Assembly (NCBI RefSeq): GCF_002407185.1
Contig: NZ_CP023563.1
Coordinates: 2,170,001 to 2,234,000, forward strand
Length of the DNA stretch: 64,000 nt
Direction: 5' to 3'
Origin: Brachybacterium vulturis
GTDB taxonomy: Bacteria; Actinomycetota; Actinomycetes; Actinomycetales; Dermabacteraceae
Part shown: piece after piece, positions 1 through 8,834 of the stretch
Position numbering within the stretch: the stretch's first letter is position 1
Layout of the letters: every line of letters begins with the position of its first letter
The notes under the pieces: model-generated
The model's database searches: none
What the model saw: only the letters and a program-made list of their open reading frames with translations
What the model was told of the DNA's origin: nothing
Position numbers and translations under genes: made by a program

Positions 1-1098
1 CAGGCGCGACCCGGGCGGGAGGTCGAGGTCGAGCCCCCGGACGCGGGGAGCCCCCGGGGTCCAGCCGGCCGTGAGGTCGACGGCACGCAGGTGGGCGGCG
101 GCGGGGCGCTCGGGAGGCGGGCCGGCGGGCCTCGCAGGCGCGTCCCCGACCAGTGCGGCGAGCCGCTCCGCCGCGGCCCGGGAGCGAGCGTGCTGCGAGG
201 CCGCTGCGGGAAGCGCCGTGGCCGCCTCGAAGGAGGACAGCGGCAGCAGGAGCAGCACGCCGATCTGCCCGGCCGAGGCCCCGCCGCTCGTCCACAGCGT
301 CCCGGCGGCCAGCAGGGAGCCGGCCACCGCCAGGATCATCGTCAGCGGCACGGCGGCGGAGGCCACCGCCGCGGGCACTGCCGCTCGGTCGATGGCGGCA
401 TCGTGCTCCGCCTGCCGCTGCCGCAGCTGGGCGAGCGAGCCGTCGAGCCGGCCCTCGATGCGCAGGGAGGTGGCGTCGTCGAGGATCTCCAGCGTCTGCG
501 CGCTGAGACCGGCGCGGGTGGTGAGCACCGCCTGCTCGGAGATCCTCGCGGCGCGGTGGGCGGCCAGCGGGGCGAGCACGCCGGCGAGCGCCAGGGCGGT
601 GAGCATCACCGCGGCGGCGCTCAGGGACAGCGGCGCGAAGGTCGCCAGCACCGCCACCGCCATCACCACCGAGACCAGCGCCGGCACCAGCGCGGTGATG
701 ACGTGGTCGCCGAGCTCCTGGGCGTCGTCCCCGAGGCGGGTCAGCAGATCGCCCCGTCGCAGCCGGGTCAGGGCGTCGTCGGTGCGGGCGGCCAGTGCGG
801 TGAACAGGTGGGTGCGCAGGGAGACCACGCCGCGCAGGGCCACGTCATGGGTGAGCATCCGCTCCAGCCAGCGGAACGCTCCGCGGGAGACGCCGAGCGC
901 CCGCACCGCCACCACGGCGACCGTGAGGTCCAGGACCGGCGGCATCGTCCAGGCGCGGGTGACGAGGTAGGCGGCGACCGCGGCGAGGGCGAAGGCGGAG
1001 CCGAGGGTCGCCAGCGAGGCGAGCACCGCGGCCAGCAGCCGGGTGCGGGGGATCTCCAGGGCGTCCACCGCCCGCCGGAGGGAGGAGGGGGCGGTCAT
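1..1098 (-). CDS. cydC: Thiol reductant ABC exporter subunit CydC, 3' end cut by window
   Basis: This is one half of the CydDC heterodimeric ABC exporter, which moves cysteine/glutathione-type reductants across the membrane and is needed to assemble cytochrome bd. The ATG lies in an ATGA overlap with the cydD stop. About 365 codons are inside the window. They encode a six-helix type transmembrane domain with the usual long polar cytoplasmic loops, and the nucleotide-binding domain is only just beginning at the window edge, so no Walker motif is visible. The position directly behind cydA, cydB and cydD makes the assignment firm even though the ATPase half is missing. Confidence 0.9.
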   Translation of the reverse strand, partial: MTAPSSLRRAVDALEIPRTRLLAAVLASLATLGSAFALAAVAAYLVTRAWTMPPVLDLTVAVVAVRALGVSRGAFRWLERMLTHDVALRGVVSLRTHLFTALAARTDDALTRLRRGDLLTRLGDDAQELGDHVITALVPALVSVVMAVAVLATFAPLSLSAAAVMLTALALAGVLAPLAAHRAARISEQAVLTTRAGLSAQTLEILDDATSLRIEGRLDGSLAQLRQRQAEHDAAIDRAAVPAAVASAAVPLTMILAVAGSLLAAGTLWTSGGASAGQIGVLLLLPLSSFEAATALPAAASQHARSRAAAERLAALVGDAPARPAGPPPERPAAAHLRAVDLTAGWTPGAPRVRGLDLDLPPGSRL

Positions 1099-2780
1099 CG
1101 GAGGGCCTCCGCCCGCTCTGTCCTCACGCCGGTCACCTCGTCGGCGAGATCCACCAGCGCGGAGCGGTGGGCGATCACCACCACGGTGCGCCCCGCGGCG
1201 CGCAGCGCCGTGATGAGGTCCAGCACCACCTCCTCGGTGGCGCCGTCGAGATGCGCGGTGGGCTCGTCGAGCACCACCAGCGGGGCGGGGGAGAGCACCG
1301 CCCGGGCCAGTGCCAGGCGCTGCCGCTCCCCGAGGGAGATGCCGCGGCCGGCCCGTCCCAGGTCCGCCTCCCAGCCGCGCTCGGCGATCACCGCGTCCAG
1401 TCCGGTCGCCGCGGCCGCCGCCTCCAGCTCGTCCTCGCCGGCCCCGGGGCGCGCCCCGGTGAGCACGGAGCGGATGGTTCCCGGCGGCAGCACGGGTCGC
1501 TGGGGGAGCCAGGCCACCTGCGCCCAGAGGCTGCGGCGCTGCAGGGCATCGATGGGTGTGGTGGTGCCGTCGGCGGCGATGATCTCGGCACGGCCCGCAT
1601 CCGCCGGCAGCAGGCCCAGCAGCACCTGCGCCGCGGTCGTCTTGCCCGAGCCCGAGGGGCCGGTCAGTGCGAGCACCCGTCCGGGTCGCACCGTGAGCTC
1701 GGCGCGGTGCGGAGCCATGCCGTCGCGGGAGCGCACCGAGACCTCTCGGAGGGCGAGGGTGGAGGTCCGCAGGTCGGGGGCGGGGCGGTCCCCGTCGGCC
1801 GGGGGCTCCTCCCCGAGCACCGCGAAGGCGGCGTCCACGGCGGCCAGGCCGTCGGTGGAGGCGTGGTACCGGGAGCCGACGTTGCGCAGCGGCTGGTACA
1901 CCTCCGGGGCGAGCACCAGCACCGCGAGCGCCGGTGCGAGGTCCATCTGGCCGTACACCAGGCGCATGCCGATGCTCACGGCGATCAGCGCCACGCACAG
2001 GGTGGTCAGCAGCTCGAGCACCATCGAGGACAGGAAGGCGTAGCGCAGCGAGCCCATCGCCGAGGCGCGGTGACGGTCGCCGAGACGCCGCACCGTCGCC
2101 TCCGGCCCCTGCTCGCGGCCCAGGGCCCGCAGCGTGGGCAGGCCCTCCACCAGATCCAGCAGCTGGGACCACAGGGAGCGCATGTCCGCGATGAGCTTCT
2201 CGGAGCGGCCCGCCGTCAGCTTCCCCACCAGCACCATGAACAGCGGCACCAGCGGCAGGGTGAGGATCGCGATCACGGCGCTGAGCGGGTCCAGCAGGCC
2301 GATGGTCAGCAGGCACAGCGGGGTCACGGTGGCCGTCAGCAGCAGCTGCGGCACATAGCCCACCAGGTAGGGGCGCAGGTTCTCGATGCCGGTGGTGGCC
2401 AGCGCCGTGAGATCCGCGCCGCGTCCGGCACCCCCGCGCGGGCCGAGCCGGGCGGCATGGCCGACGATCCGCCCGCGCAGCTCGCTGATCGCGGAGGTCG
2501 CGGCCCGGTGGGCGGTCGCCTCCTCGACCAGCACCGCGCCGGCGCGCACCGCGAGCGCCGCGACCAGCGCCAGCAGCAGCTCCGGTGCCTCCTGCGGGAG
2601 GCCGCGGTCGAGGAGCAGCCGGGAGCCGAGGCGCGCGATCACCAGCGCCGTGACGATGACGCAGCCGGCCTGCACCAGGCCCAGGGCGACCGTGCGCGCC
2701 ACATGCCTCCGTGCCGCGGCGACCTCGCGGACCAGGCGCGGATCCAGCGGCGGCCGGCGTCGCATCGCGGGCTCCGTCAT
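1095..2780 (-). CDS. cydD: Thiol reductant ABC exporter subunit CydD
   Basis: This 561-residue protein is an ABC exporter half-transporter and the partner of CydC. Residues 1 to about 325 are membrane-spanning. The ATPase domain has Walker A GPSGSGKTT at 374-382, a degenerate signature ISLGERQR at 481-488 and Walker B LVVLDEP at 501-507, followed by the switch histidine in VIAHRS. The degenerate signature is normal for some heterodimeric exporters. The start ATG overlaps the cydB stop (TGATG) and the stop overlaps the cydC start, so cydB, cydD and cydC are translationally coupled. A longer reading frame extends upstream through cydB in another frame and is a shadow. Confidence 0.93.
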   Translation of the reverse strand: MTEPAMRRRPPLDPRLVREVAAARRHVARTVALGLVQAGCVIVTALVIARLGSRLLLDRGLPQEAPELLLALVAALAVRAGAVLVEEATAHRAATSAISELRGRIVGHAARLGPRGGAGRGADLTALATTGIENLRPYLVGYVPQLLLTATVTPLCLLTIGLLDPLSAVIAILTLPLVPLFMVLVGKLTAGRSEKLIADMRSLWSQLLDLVEGLPTLRALGREQGPEATVRRLGDRHRASAMGSLRYAFLSSMVLELLTTLCVALIAVSIGMRLVYGQMDLAPALAVLVLAPEVYQPLRNVGSRYHASTDGLAAVDAAFAVLGEEPPADGDRPAPDLRTSTLALREVSVRSRDGMAPHRAELTVRPGRVLALTGPSGSGKTTAAQVLLGLLPADAGRAEIIAADGTTTPIDALQRRSLWAQVAWLPQRPVLPPGTIRSVLTGARPGAGEDELEAAAAATGLDAVIAERGWEADLGRAGRGISLGERQRLALARAVLSPAPLVVLDEPTAHLDGATEEVVLDLITALRAAGRTVVVIAHRSALVDLADEVTGVRTERAEALR

Positions 2781-3862
2781 CAGCGCTGCTCGAAGGTGCT
2801 GCGGTAGCTCTGCTTCGCCGCCTCGAGCAGCCCGGAGCCGGGGGCGGGGGAGCTGTCGTCGGTGATCCGGTGACGGAACACCCGGTAGGCCCAGACCGTG
2901 TAGGCGAGGACGATCGGCAGGAAGATGGCGAGTGCCACCAGCATCACCGTCAGCGTGTGCGCGGTCGAGGAGGCATTGGCGACCGTCAGCGAGTTCGCGG
3001 GATCGTTCGTGGCCGGCAGGACGTAGGGGAACAGCCCGCCGAACAGCGTGAGCGAGGCCGCGGCGATCGCGGTGACGGTCGCGGCGAACGCCAGGCCCTC
3101 CCGGCGCGCTCGGTTCAGCGGGACCACGGCGAGCAGCGCCGCGGCAGCTGCGGCCACCGGGATCCAGGTGAGGGGGGTGTGGGAGTGCGCGAGCTGGAAC
3201 CACAGCAGGAAGGCGGCACCGGCCAGGAGCGTCGGCCACACCAGGATCCCCGCCAGACGGTTCGTCTCCTGGCGCAGCGGTCCGTCGACCTTGAGCGCGA
3301 GGTAGAGGGTGCCGTGCAACCAGAACAGCAGCACGAAGACCACCCCGGCCAGCAGGGCGAAGGGGGTCAGCAGCCCCAGCAGCGAGGTGGTCACCCAGTG
3401 GTTCCGGTCGATCTCCACCCCGGCGACGATGTTGCCGAAGGCGACGCCCCACAGCAGCGCCGGGGCGAGGCCGCCGATCACGTGGACCACGTCCCAGGCC
3501 CGCCGCCAGCGCAGACTGTCCACCTTGCCGCGCCACTTGAAGGCGCACACCCGCACGATCAGCACCAGCAGCAGGAGCAGCAGCGCGAGGTAGAAGCCGG
3601 AGAACAGGGTCGCGTACCACTCGGGGAAGGCCGCGAACAGCAGCGCGCCGCCGGTGATCAGGAAGACCTCGTTCCCGTCCCAGACGGGACCGATGGTCTT
3701 CAGGATCGTGCCCCGGGCTCCGTCTCCGCGCCGCCAGAGGGCGCCGACGTTCATCTGCACCCCGAAATCGAAGCCCTCCAGCACGAAGTAGCACAGGAAG
3801 AAGAAGGCGATGAGGAAGAACCAGAGAGTCTGGAGGACCGTGGGCTCGAGCATGGCGTCCAT
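2780..3862 (-). CDS. cydB: Cytochrome bd ubiquinol/menaquinol oxidase subunit II
   Basis: CydB is the 360-residue, multi-helix partner of CydA in the bd-type quinol oxidase of the cytoplasmic membrane. The N-terminal block with YFVLEGFDFG and, further on, the WDGNE motif are characteristic of CydB. I chose the ATG at 3862 (MDAMLEP) because an AAAGGACC ribosome-binding site sits about 10 bases upstream. The longer frame to 3934 would add an unlikely Ser/Pro-rich leader that runs into the cydA end. The gap to cydA is only 19 bases. Upstream and downstream neighbours are cydA and cydD, the classic operon order for Gram-positive bacteria. Confidence 0.95.
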   Translation of the reverse strand: MDAMLEPTVLQTLWFFLIAFFFLCYFVLEGFDFGVQMNVGALWRRGDGARGTILKTIGPVWDGNEVFLITGGALLFAAFPEWYATLFSGFYLALLLLLLVLIVRVCAFKWRGKVDSLRWRRAWDVVHVIGGLAPALLWGVAFGNIVAGVEIDRNHWVTTSLLGLLTPFALLAGVVFVLLFWLHGTLYLALKVDGPLRQETNRLAGILVWPTLLAGAAFLLWFQLAHSHTPLTWIPVAAAAAALLAVVPLNRARREGLAFAATVTAIAAASLTLFGGLFPYVLPATNDPANSLTVANASSTAHTLTVMLVALAIFLPIVLAYTVWAYRVFRHRITDDSSPAPGSGLLEAAKQSYRSTFEQR

Positions 3863-3881
3863 GAGCGGATCTGGTCCTTTC

Positions 3882-5438
3882 TCAGTAGTCGAAGGAGAGG
3901 GTGGGGGTGTCGAGCTCGTCGGTCTCGAGATCACGCTGCGCGAGCGGGACGCCCTGCAGCGCCGCCTTCCGCATCATCTGGAACCAGAGCACGGCGAGCA
4001 CGCCGTAGACGAGGGTGAAGGCGACCAGCGAGGTGAGCACCATCCATCCCGGGTGGGCCGAGACGCCCTGCATCGTCATCAGTCGCACCACGGGGTCGTC
4101 GGGGTTGGGATGGACCACCCAGGGCTGGCGACCGATCTCCGTGAACACCCACCCCGCGGAGTTCGCGAGGAACGGCATCGGGATCGACAGCACCGCGAAC
4201 CACTGGAAGGCCTTCGAACCGGTGGTGCGGGCGGCCTCGCCCCTGCCGCGGGTCACCCACAGCGCCCACAGCGCGAGGACCCCGCTGAAGGCGGCCAGCC
4301 CCATCATCAGGCGGAAGGACCAGTAGGTCACGAAGAGGTTGGGACGGTAGTCGACGGCCACCTCGTTGCCGTGGATGTCCAGGGCGGTCGCGCCGAACTG
4401 CTCCTTGTACTGGGCGTTGAGGTCGTCCACCCCCTGCAGGGTGGCGTCGAAGGTGTGGGTGGCCAGGAACGAGGTGATGTAGGGGACCTCGATCAGATGG
4501 GTGACGCCGTCGCAGTCGGTGGAGAAGGCGTCGGGACCGCCGACGGTGAGGATCGAGAAGGAGGCCCCGGTCTCGGTCTCGCACAGCGCCTCGGCCGAGG
4601 CCATCTTCATCGGCTGCTGCTTGAACATGATCTGCGCCTGGAAGTCGCCGGAGACCACCAGCACCAGGGCCGCGACGACCATGGCGAGCACGCCGAAGCG
4701 GACCGTGGGCCGGTAGAGGTCGCGGGCGGCGAGGTGCTGCTCCTGACCCTCCTCGGTGTCGATCCCCAGCTCCCGGGCGCGATTGTGGTGGCGCACCATG
4801 TGCCAGGCCGCGACGCCGGTGAGGAACGCGCCGGCGACCAGCCAGGCGCCGGAGACCACGTGCGGGAAGGCGGCGAGCGCGGTGACGTTGCTCAGCACGG
4901 CGAGGATCGACCCCTGCGAGGGATCCAGCTCGGCACGGCCGGTCTCCGGGTTCAGGACCGCCCCGACGGGATGCTGCATGAAGGAGTTCGCGGCGATGAT
5001 GAAGTACGCCGAGAGGGTGCTTCCCAGGGCGACGGCCCAGATGGTCAGCAGGTGGATCTTCTCCGGCAGCCTCCCCCAGCCGAAGATCCACAGCCCCAGG
5101 AACACCGACTCCAGGAAGAAGGCGGCCAGTCCCTCGAGCGCGAGCGGGGCTCCGAACACGTCGCCGACGAAGCGGGCGTACTCCGACCAGTTCATGCCGA
5201 ACTGGAACTCCTGCACGATGCCGGTGGCGATGCCGATGCCGAAGTTCACGATCAGCATCGAGCCGAAGAACTTCGTCATCCGGGTCCAGGCATCCTTGCG
5301 GACGGCGTCCTTCGCGAAGACCGCGCGGGTCTGCATGATCGCGACCAGGAGCGACAGGCCGATGGTCAGCGGGACGAAGACGAAGTGGTAGACGGTGGTG
5401 ATGCCGAACTGCCACCGTGCGAGGTCGAGGGCATCCAT
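3882..5438 (-). CDS. cydA: Cytochrome bd ubiquinol/menaquinol oxidase subunit I
   Basis: CydA (518 residues) carries the three haems of the bd oxidase and oxidises quinol, reducing oxygen to water. Visible family marks are the N-terminal haem-ligand histidine (H18, in YHFVF), the QFGMNW and GAPLALEG blocks with conserved acidic residues in a helix, the second histidine in FPHVVSGAW, and the GRQPW block after the Q-loop. The Q-loop region is of the short kind usual in actinobacteria. A GGAG Shine-Dalgarno lies just before the ATG. It is the first gene of cydABDC; the divergent neighbour is the RNase E/G gene. Confidence 0.96.
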   Translation of the reverse strand: MDALDLARWQFGITTVYHFVFVPLTIGLSLLVAIMQTRAVFAKDAVRKDAWTRMTKFFGSMLIVNFGIGIATGIVQEFQFGMNWSEYARFVGDVFGAPLALEGLAAFFLESVFLGLWIFGWGRLPEKIHLLTIWAVALGSTLSAYFIIAANSFMQHPVGAVLNPETGRAELDPSQGSILAVLSNVTALAAFPHVVSGAWLVAGAFLTGVAAWHMVRHHNRARELGIDTEEGQEQHLAARDLYRPTVRFGVLAMVVAALVLVVSGDFQAQIMFKQQPMKMASAEALCETETGASFSILTVGGPDAFSTDCDGVTHLIEVPYITSFLATHTFDATLQGVDDLNAQYKEQFGATALDIHGNEVAVDYRPNLFVTYWSFRLMMGLAAFSGVLALWALWVTRGRGEAARTTGSKAFQWFAVLSIPMPFLANSAGWVFTEIGRQPWVVHPNPDDPVVRLMTMQGVSAHPGWMVLTSLVAFTLVYGVLAVLWFQMMRKAALQGVPLAQRDLETDELDTPTLSFDY

Positions 5439-5454
5439 GGGAACTCCAGAGTGG

Positions 5455-5469
5455 GTGACGAGCTGTCAC
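5455..5469. promoter_or_regulatory. Inverted repeat upstream of cydA, candidate redox operator
   Basis: GTGAC and GTCAC form a perfect 5-base inverted repeat around a 5-base spacer, 16 to 30 bases upstream of the cydA start. In actinomycetes cyd operons are often controlled by Rex, whose sites also have GTGA/TCAC halves. Here the distance between half-sites is one base longer than the usual Rex site, so this is only a candidate. Confidence 0.3.
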
Positions 5470-5769
5470 GAAACCTACGGCCGTTCCGGCGTCGAGCATG
5501 GGGACGATGGTCCTCCTGCGTCGGTGATCCCGGACCGCGCCGCGCCGCATGTCGGCTCGGAACGCTGAAATGCCCTGTGCCATACTGACCGAGGCACTCT
5601 CCTGCTCCGTACCGGGCGGGGGAACCTCCCGGCGTCGAGGCGTCGGAGCATCGGCTACGCGGACCACCGCGACCGTCATGTTCCACGGCCGGCATCGCAG
5701 CGCTTCCAGCGGGGAGCTGCGCGACGGCGAGGGCTTGAGACTTCCGTCCCCAGGGACGATGACCAGACG

Positions 5770-5789
5770 GGACCAGGGTGCGCTGGTCC
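5770..5789 (+). promoter_or_regulatory. Inverted repeat in the RNase E/G leader
   Basis: GGACCAG and CTGGTCC form a perfect 7-base inverted repeat around a 6-base loop. It ends only a few bases before the AGAAGGAGA ribosome-binding site of the RNase E/G gene. RNase E in other bacteria autoregulates through structures in its own leader; whether this small hairpin does so here is inference. Confidence 0.3.
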
Positions 5790-5808
5790 TCCAGAAGGAG
5801 ACGGCCCC

Positions 5809-8583
5809 ATGGCTGACAGCACCCACGAACCCGAGAACGACTCGTCGCAGGAGACGCAGAGCCCGCCACCGGCGCGGCGTCGCCGCCGCGCCGGCGCCCC
5901 GGCAGGAGCCCCGGCCTTCACCCCGCCGACGGTGGCGGAGCCGGAGAGCACAGCGCCCCGCACCGTCGTCGCCTCGCAGGAGGCGGCGAGCAGCGAGCCC
6001 GCACCGACCACCACCGCCAAGCGCCCCCGCCGTCGCGCCGGGGCTCCTGCCGGGGCGCCCGTGATCCCGGTCGAGCCCGAGCCCGCTGCGGACGAGCCGG
6101 CCGCGGAGGCCCCGGTCGAGGACGAGATCCTCGAGGACGCCCCCGTGGAGGAGGCGCCCGTCGCGGCGCCGGAGGTCGACGGCAACCCGGTCGTCGACGA
6201 TCTGCGCGCCCTGGCCTCCACCCGCGGCGCGACGGCGGAGGAGCCCTCCGTCGACGAGGATCGCGCCAGCCGTCGCGAGCAGGTCCAGATGGACTTCGCC
6301 TCCCTGCTGTTCCAGGCCCCGACCCCGCAGCCGCGCACCACCGTCGGCGACCAGGACTCCGCCGACGCCACCGACGCCGAGGACTCCGGCCGCACGCAGG
6401 ACGAGGACTCACCGGAGGAGGAGCGCAGCTCCCCCTCCCGCCGCAGCCGCAGCCGTTCGCGCCGCTCCTCGCAGCGTGACGAGGGCACGGCGGAGGAGGG
6501 TCGTGACGAGTCCGCCGGCGAGAGCGAGGACGAGGACGACGCCACCGACGAGAACGGCTCCGAGGACCGCTCCTCCGGGGGCGGCAGCTCCCGTCGGCGT
6601 CGCCGACGCGGGGGCCGTGGCCGCCGTGGCCGCGGGCGCGGCGAGGACGAGGACGCCGAGGGCGACGAGGAGTCGCAGGACGGCTCCGAGGACTCCTCGC
6701 AGGACGATGCCGGGGGCGAGTCCACCGGCAACGGGACGGAGTCCGGCGGGGACTCCGCCTCCGGCTCCTCCAGCTCGCGTCGGCGCAGGCGCCGGCGTCG
6801 TTCCGGCGGCGGCAGCGACGACTCCGGCTCCTCGGACGATCCGCCGAACACGGTGGTGAAGGTCCGCGAGGCGCGGGACGAGGTCAAGGCCGTCAAGGGC
6901 TCGACCCGCCTCGAGGCCAAGCGCCAGCGCCGCCGCGACGGCCGCGACGCCGGCCGCAAGCGCAATGTCATCACCGAGGCCGAGTTCCTGGCCCGGCGCG
7001 AGTCCGTCAAGCGCTCCATGGTGGTGCGTGAGCGCCCCGGCCGCACCCAGATCGCCGTGCTCGAGGACGATGTGCTGGTCGAGCACTACGTCGCGCAGAA
7101 GTCGCAGACCTCGATGGTCGGCAACGTCTACCTGGGCAAGGTCCAGAACGTGCTGCCCTCCATGGAGGCGGCCTTCGTGGACATCGGCAAGGGCCGCAAC
7201 GCCGTGCTGTACGCGGGCGAGGTCAACTGGGACGCGGCGGGCCTGGAGGGCCAGCCGCGCCGCATCGAGCTCGCCCTGAAGAGCGGCGATCCGGTGCTGG
7301 TCCAGGTCACCAAGGACCCGATCGGCCACAAGGGCGCGCGCCTGACCAGCCAGATCTCGCTGCCCGGCCGCTACGTCGTGTTCGTGCCCGCCGGGTCGAT
7401 GACCGGCATCTCGCGCAAGCTGCCGGACACCGAGCGGGCGCGGCTGAAGAAGATCATGCGTCAGATCATCCCCGAGGACGCCGGCGTCATCGTGCGCACT
7501 GCCGCCGAAGGGGCGAGCGAGGAGGAGCTCACCCATGACGTCGAGCGCCTCCGCGCCCAGTGGGACACGATCCAGAAGGCGCAGAAGAGCAAGTCCGCGC
7601 CGGTGGCGCTCTCCCAGGAGCCGGACATCGCCATCAAGGTGGTCCGCGACGTCTTCAACGAGGACTTCACCTCGCTGATCGTCGAGGGCGGCAAGGTCTA
7701 CGACGATGTCCACGCCTACGTCTCCGAGGTGGCGCCGGACCTGCTCGAACGGGTCACCAAGCATGTCGGCGAGAAGGACGTGTTCGCCAAGCACCGCATC
7801 GACGAGCAGCTGCTGAAGGCCATGGACCGCAAGGTCTACCTGCCCTCGGGAGGCTCGCTGGTCATCGACCGCACCGAGGCGATGACCGTCGTCGACGTCA
7901 ACACCGGCAAGTTCACCGGCTCCGGCGGCTCCCTCGAGGAGACGGTCACCAAGAACAACATCGAATCCGCCGAGGAGATCGTGCGTCAGCTGCGGCTGCG
8001 CGACATCGGCGGCATCATCGTCATCGACTTCATCGACATGGTGCTCGAGTCCAACCGTGACCTGGTGCTGCGGCGCCTGGTCGAGTGCCTGGGCCGGGAC
8101 CGCACCAAGCACCAGGTCGCCGAGGTCACTTCGCTGGGACTCGTGCAGATGACCCGCAAGCGGGTGGGCCAGGGCCTGGTCGAGACCTTCTCCAGCACCT
8201 GCGAGCACTGCCACGGCCGCGGCCTGATCGTGGACGCCGACGGTGAGCACCATCACGCCGGCGGCGGCAACGGCGGCGAGGACTCCTCCAAGTCCTCACG
8301 GCGCCGGGGCCGGCGCACGCGCGGCGGGGGCAAGGACGAGGCCGAGGGCGGCGAGCACGGCGCGGAGGAGAACGGCGGCGACGTGCACCGGCTCGAGGAC
8401 GACGAGACCACCCGTGCCCAGGCGCGGGCCACGATCGCCTCGATCGCCGCGGCCTCGGGCAGCGCCTCGCAGTCGGAGGACCCCGCGGAGACCGAGGAGA
8501 CGGTCGAGCCTGCCCAGGGCGCGGAGCCGACCGGTGAGGCCGCCGCGACGGCGTGGGAGCAGGACGCCCCCGAGCAGGGGTGA
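5809..8583 (+). CDS. rne: Ribonuclease E/G family endoribonuclease
   Basis: This 924-residue endoribonuclease cleaves single-stranded RNA during rRNA/tRNA processing and mRNA decay. The catalytic core lies at about residues 390-810: an S1 RNA-binding region, then the two metal-binding aspartates D696 (in VVDVNTG) and D740 (in VIDFIDM), spaced as in E. coli RNase E, and a zinc-link pair C798/C801. The core is flanked by disordered tails: an N-terminal tail with two copies of RRRAGAPAGAP (25-35 and 74-84) and alternating Asp/Glu and Arg/Ser blocks, and a His/Gly/Arg then acidic C-terminal tail. Central-core-with-two-tails is the known actinobacterial layout. The ATG has a good AAGGAG site. rplU and rpmA follow, as in most actinomycetes. 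Confidence 0.95.
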   Translation: MADSTHEPENDSSQETQSPPPARRRRRAGAPAGAPAFTPPTVAEPESTAPRTVVASQEAASSEPAPTTTAKRPRRRAGAPAGAPVIPVEPEPAADEPAAEAPVEDEILEDAPVEEAPVAAPEVDGNPVVDDLRALASTRGATAEEPSVDEDRASRREQVQMDFASLLFQAPTPQPRTTVGDQDSADATDAEDSGRTQDEDSPEEERSSPSRRSRSRSRRSSQRDEGTAEEGRDESAGESEDEDDATDENGSEDRSSGGGSSRRRRRRGGRGRRGRGRGEDEDAEGDEESQDGSEDSSQDDAGGESTGNGTESGGDSASGSSSSRRRRRRRRSGGGSDDSGSSDDPPNTVVKVREARDEVKAVKGSTRLEAKRQRRRDGRDAGRKRNVITEAEFLARRESVKRSMVVRERPGRTQIAVLEDDVLVEHYVAQKSQTSMVGNVYLGKVQNVLPSMEAAFVDIGKGRNAVLYAGEVNWDAAGLEGQPRRIELALKSGDPVLVQVTKDPIGHKGARLTSQISLPGRYVVFVPAGSMTGISRKLPDTERARLKKIMRQIIPEDAGVIVRTAAEGASEEELTHDVERLRAQWDTIQKAQKSKSAPVALSQEPDIAIKVVRDVFNEDFTSLIVEGGKVYDDVHAYVSEVAPDLLERVTKHVGEKDVFAKHRIDEQLLKAMDRKVYLPSGGSLVIDRTEAMTVVDVNTGKFTGSGGSLEETVTKNNIESAEEIVRQLRLRDIGGIIVIDFIDMVLESNRDLVLRRLVECLGRDRTKHQVAEVTSLGLVQMTRKRVGQGLVETFSSTCEHCHGRGLIVDADGEHHHAGGGNGGEDSSKSSRRRGRRTRGGGKDEAEGGEHGAEENGGDVHRLEDDETTRAQARATIASIAAASGSASQSEDPAETEETVEPAQGAEPTGEAAATAWEQDAPEQG

Positions 8584-8635
8584 CGCGTTCCACAGGATGT
8601 GACCGCGTTCTCGCAGGTCGGACCGTGTCCGGTGG

Positions 8636-8664
8636 TTGACCGGCAGGTCGCGGGATCGTAAGCT
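8636..8664 (+). promoter_or_regulatory. Promoter of rplU-rpmA
   Basis: A -35 box TTGACC (8636-8641) and a -10 box TAAGCT (8659-8664) are separated by exactly 17 bases. This is the best sigma-70-type promoter I can read in the window. Transcription would start near 8671 and leave a leader of roughly 160 bases before rplU. Confidence 0.65.
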
Positions 8665-8670
8665 GTTCCA

Positions 8671-8834
8671 TGGCGCAAAACGCGTCGCAGTCGTGCTCCC
8701 GGTGGACATCGCCGACCGCATCTCCCGCTCGGGCCTCACGGTCCGGGTCAGGTTGACGGTCGCAGGTCCGCGGTGACACCCGGCAGGGAACTCGACTCGT
8801 AGAGCAATTCCGAATCACAAGATGGAGCATTGAC
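8671..8834 (+). promoter_or_regulatory. Long 5' leader of rplU
   Basis: About 160 transcribed but untranslated bases lie between the predicted start site and the GTG of rplU. Ribosomal protein operons often carry autoregulatory leader structures, and L21 leaders are known in other phyla. I cannot demonstrate a specific conserved fold by eye, so the assignment rests on length and position only. Confidence 0.3.

Larger units (their letters stand above)
5439..5808. other. Divergent intergenic region between cydA and rne
   Basis: These 370 bases separate two divergently transcribed genes and must hold both promoters. I see no convincing pair of -35/-10 hexamers, no RNA gene and no conserved small ORF. 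The two structured elements I can point to are the inverted repeat near cydA and a second inverted repeat just before the rne ribosome-binding site, listed separately. Confidence 0.5.

Noticed and set aside
91..2043. Long plus-strand open frame of 650 codons opposite cydC and cydD
   Set aside because: High-GC antisense frames stay open by composition. The sequence is rich in Gly/Arg/His with no domain, and the minus strand encodes recognisable CydC and CydD.
3810..5588. 592-codon plus-strand frame opposite cydA and cydB
   Set aside because: Rich in Gly/Glu/His/Arg with no motif, and cydA and cydB are clear on the other strand.
5809..6880. Repeated Glu/Asp and Arg/Ser stretches looking like a tandem DNA repeat
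   Set aside because: They are the disordered tails of RNase E/G; the codons vary, so no DNA-level repeat is present.
6409..8256. Minus-strand frame of 615 codons inside the RNase E/G gene
   Set aside because: It is a mirror of the RNase core with no folded-domain pattern, and RNase E/G motifs on the plus strand are unambiguous.
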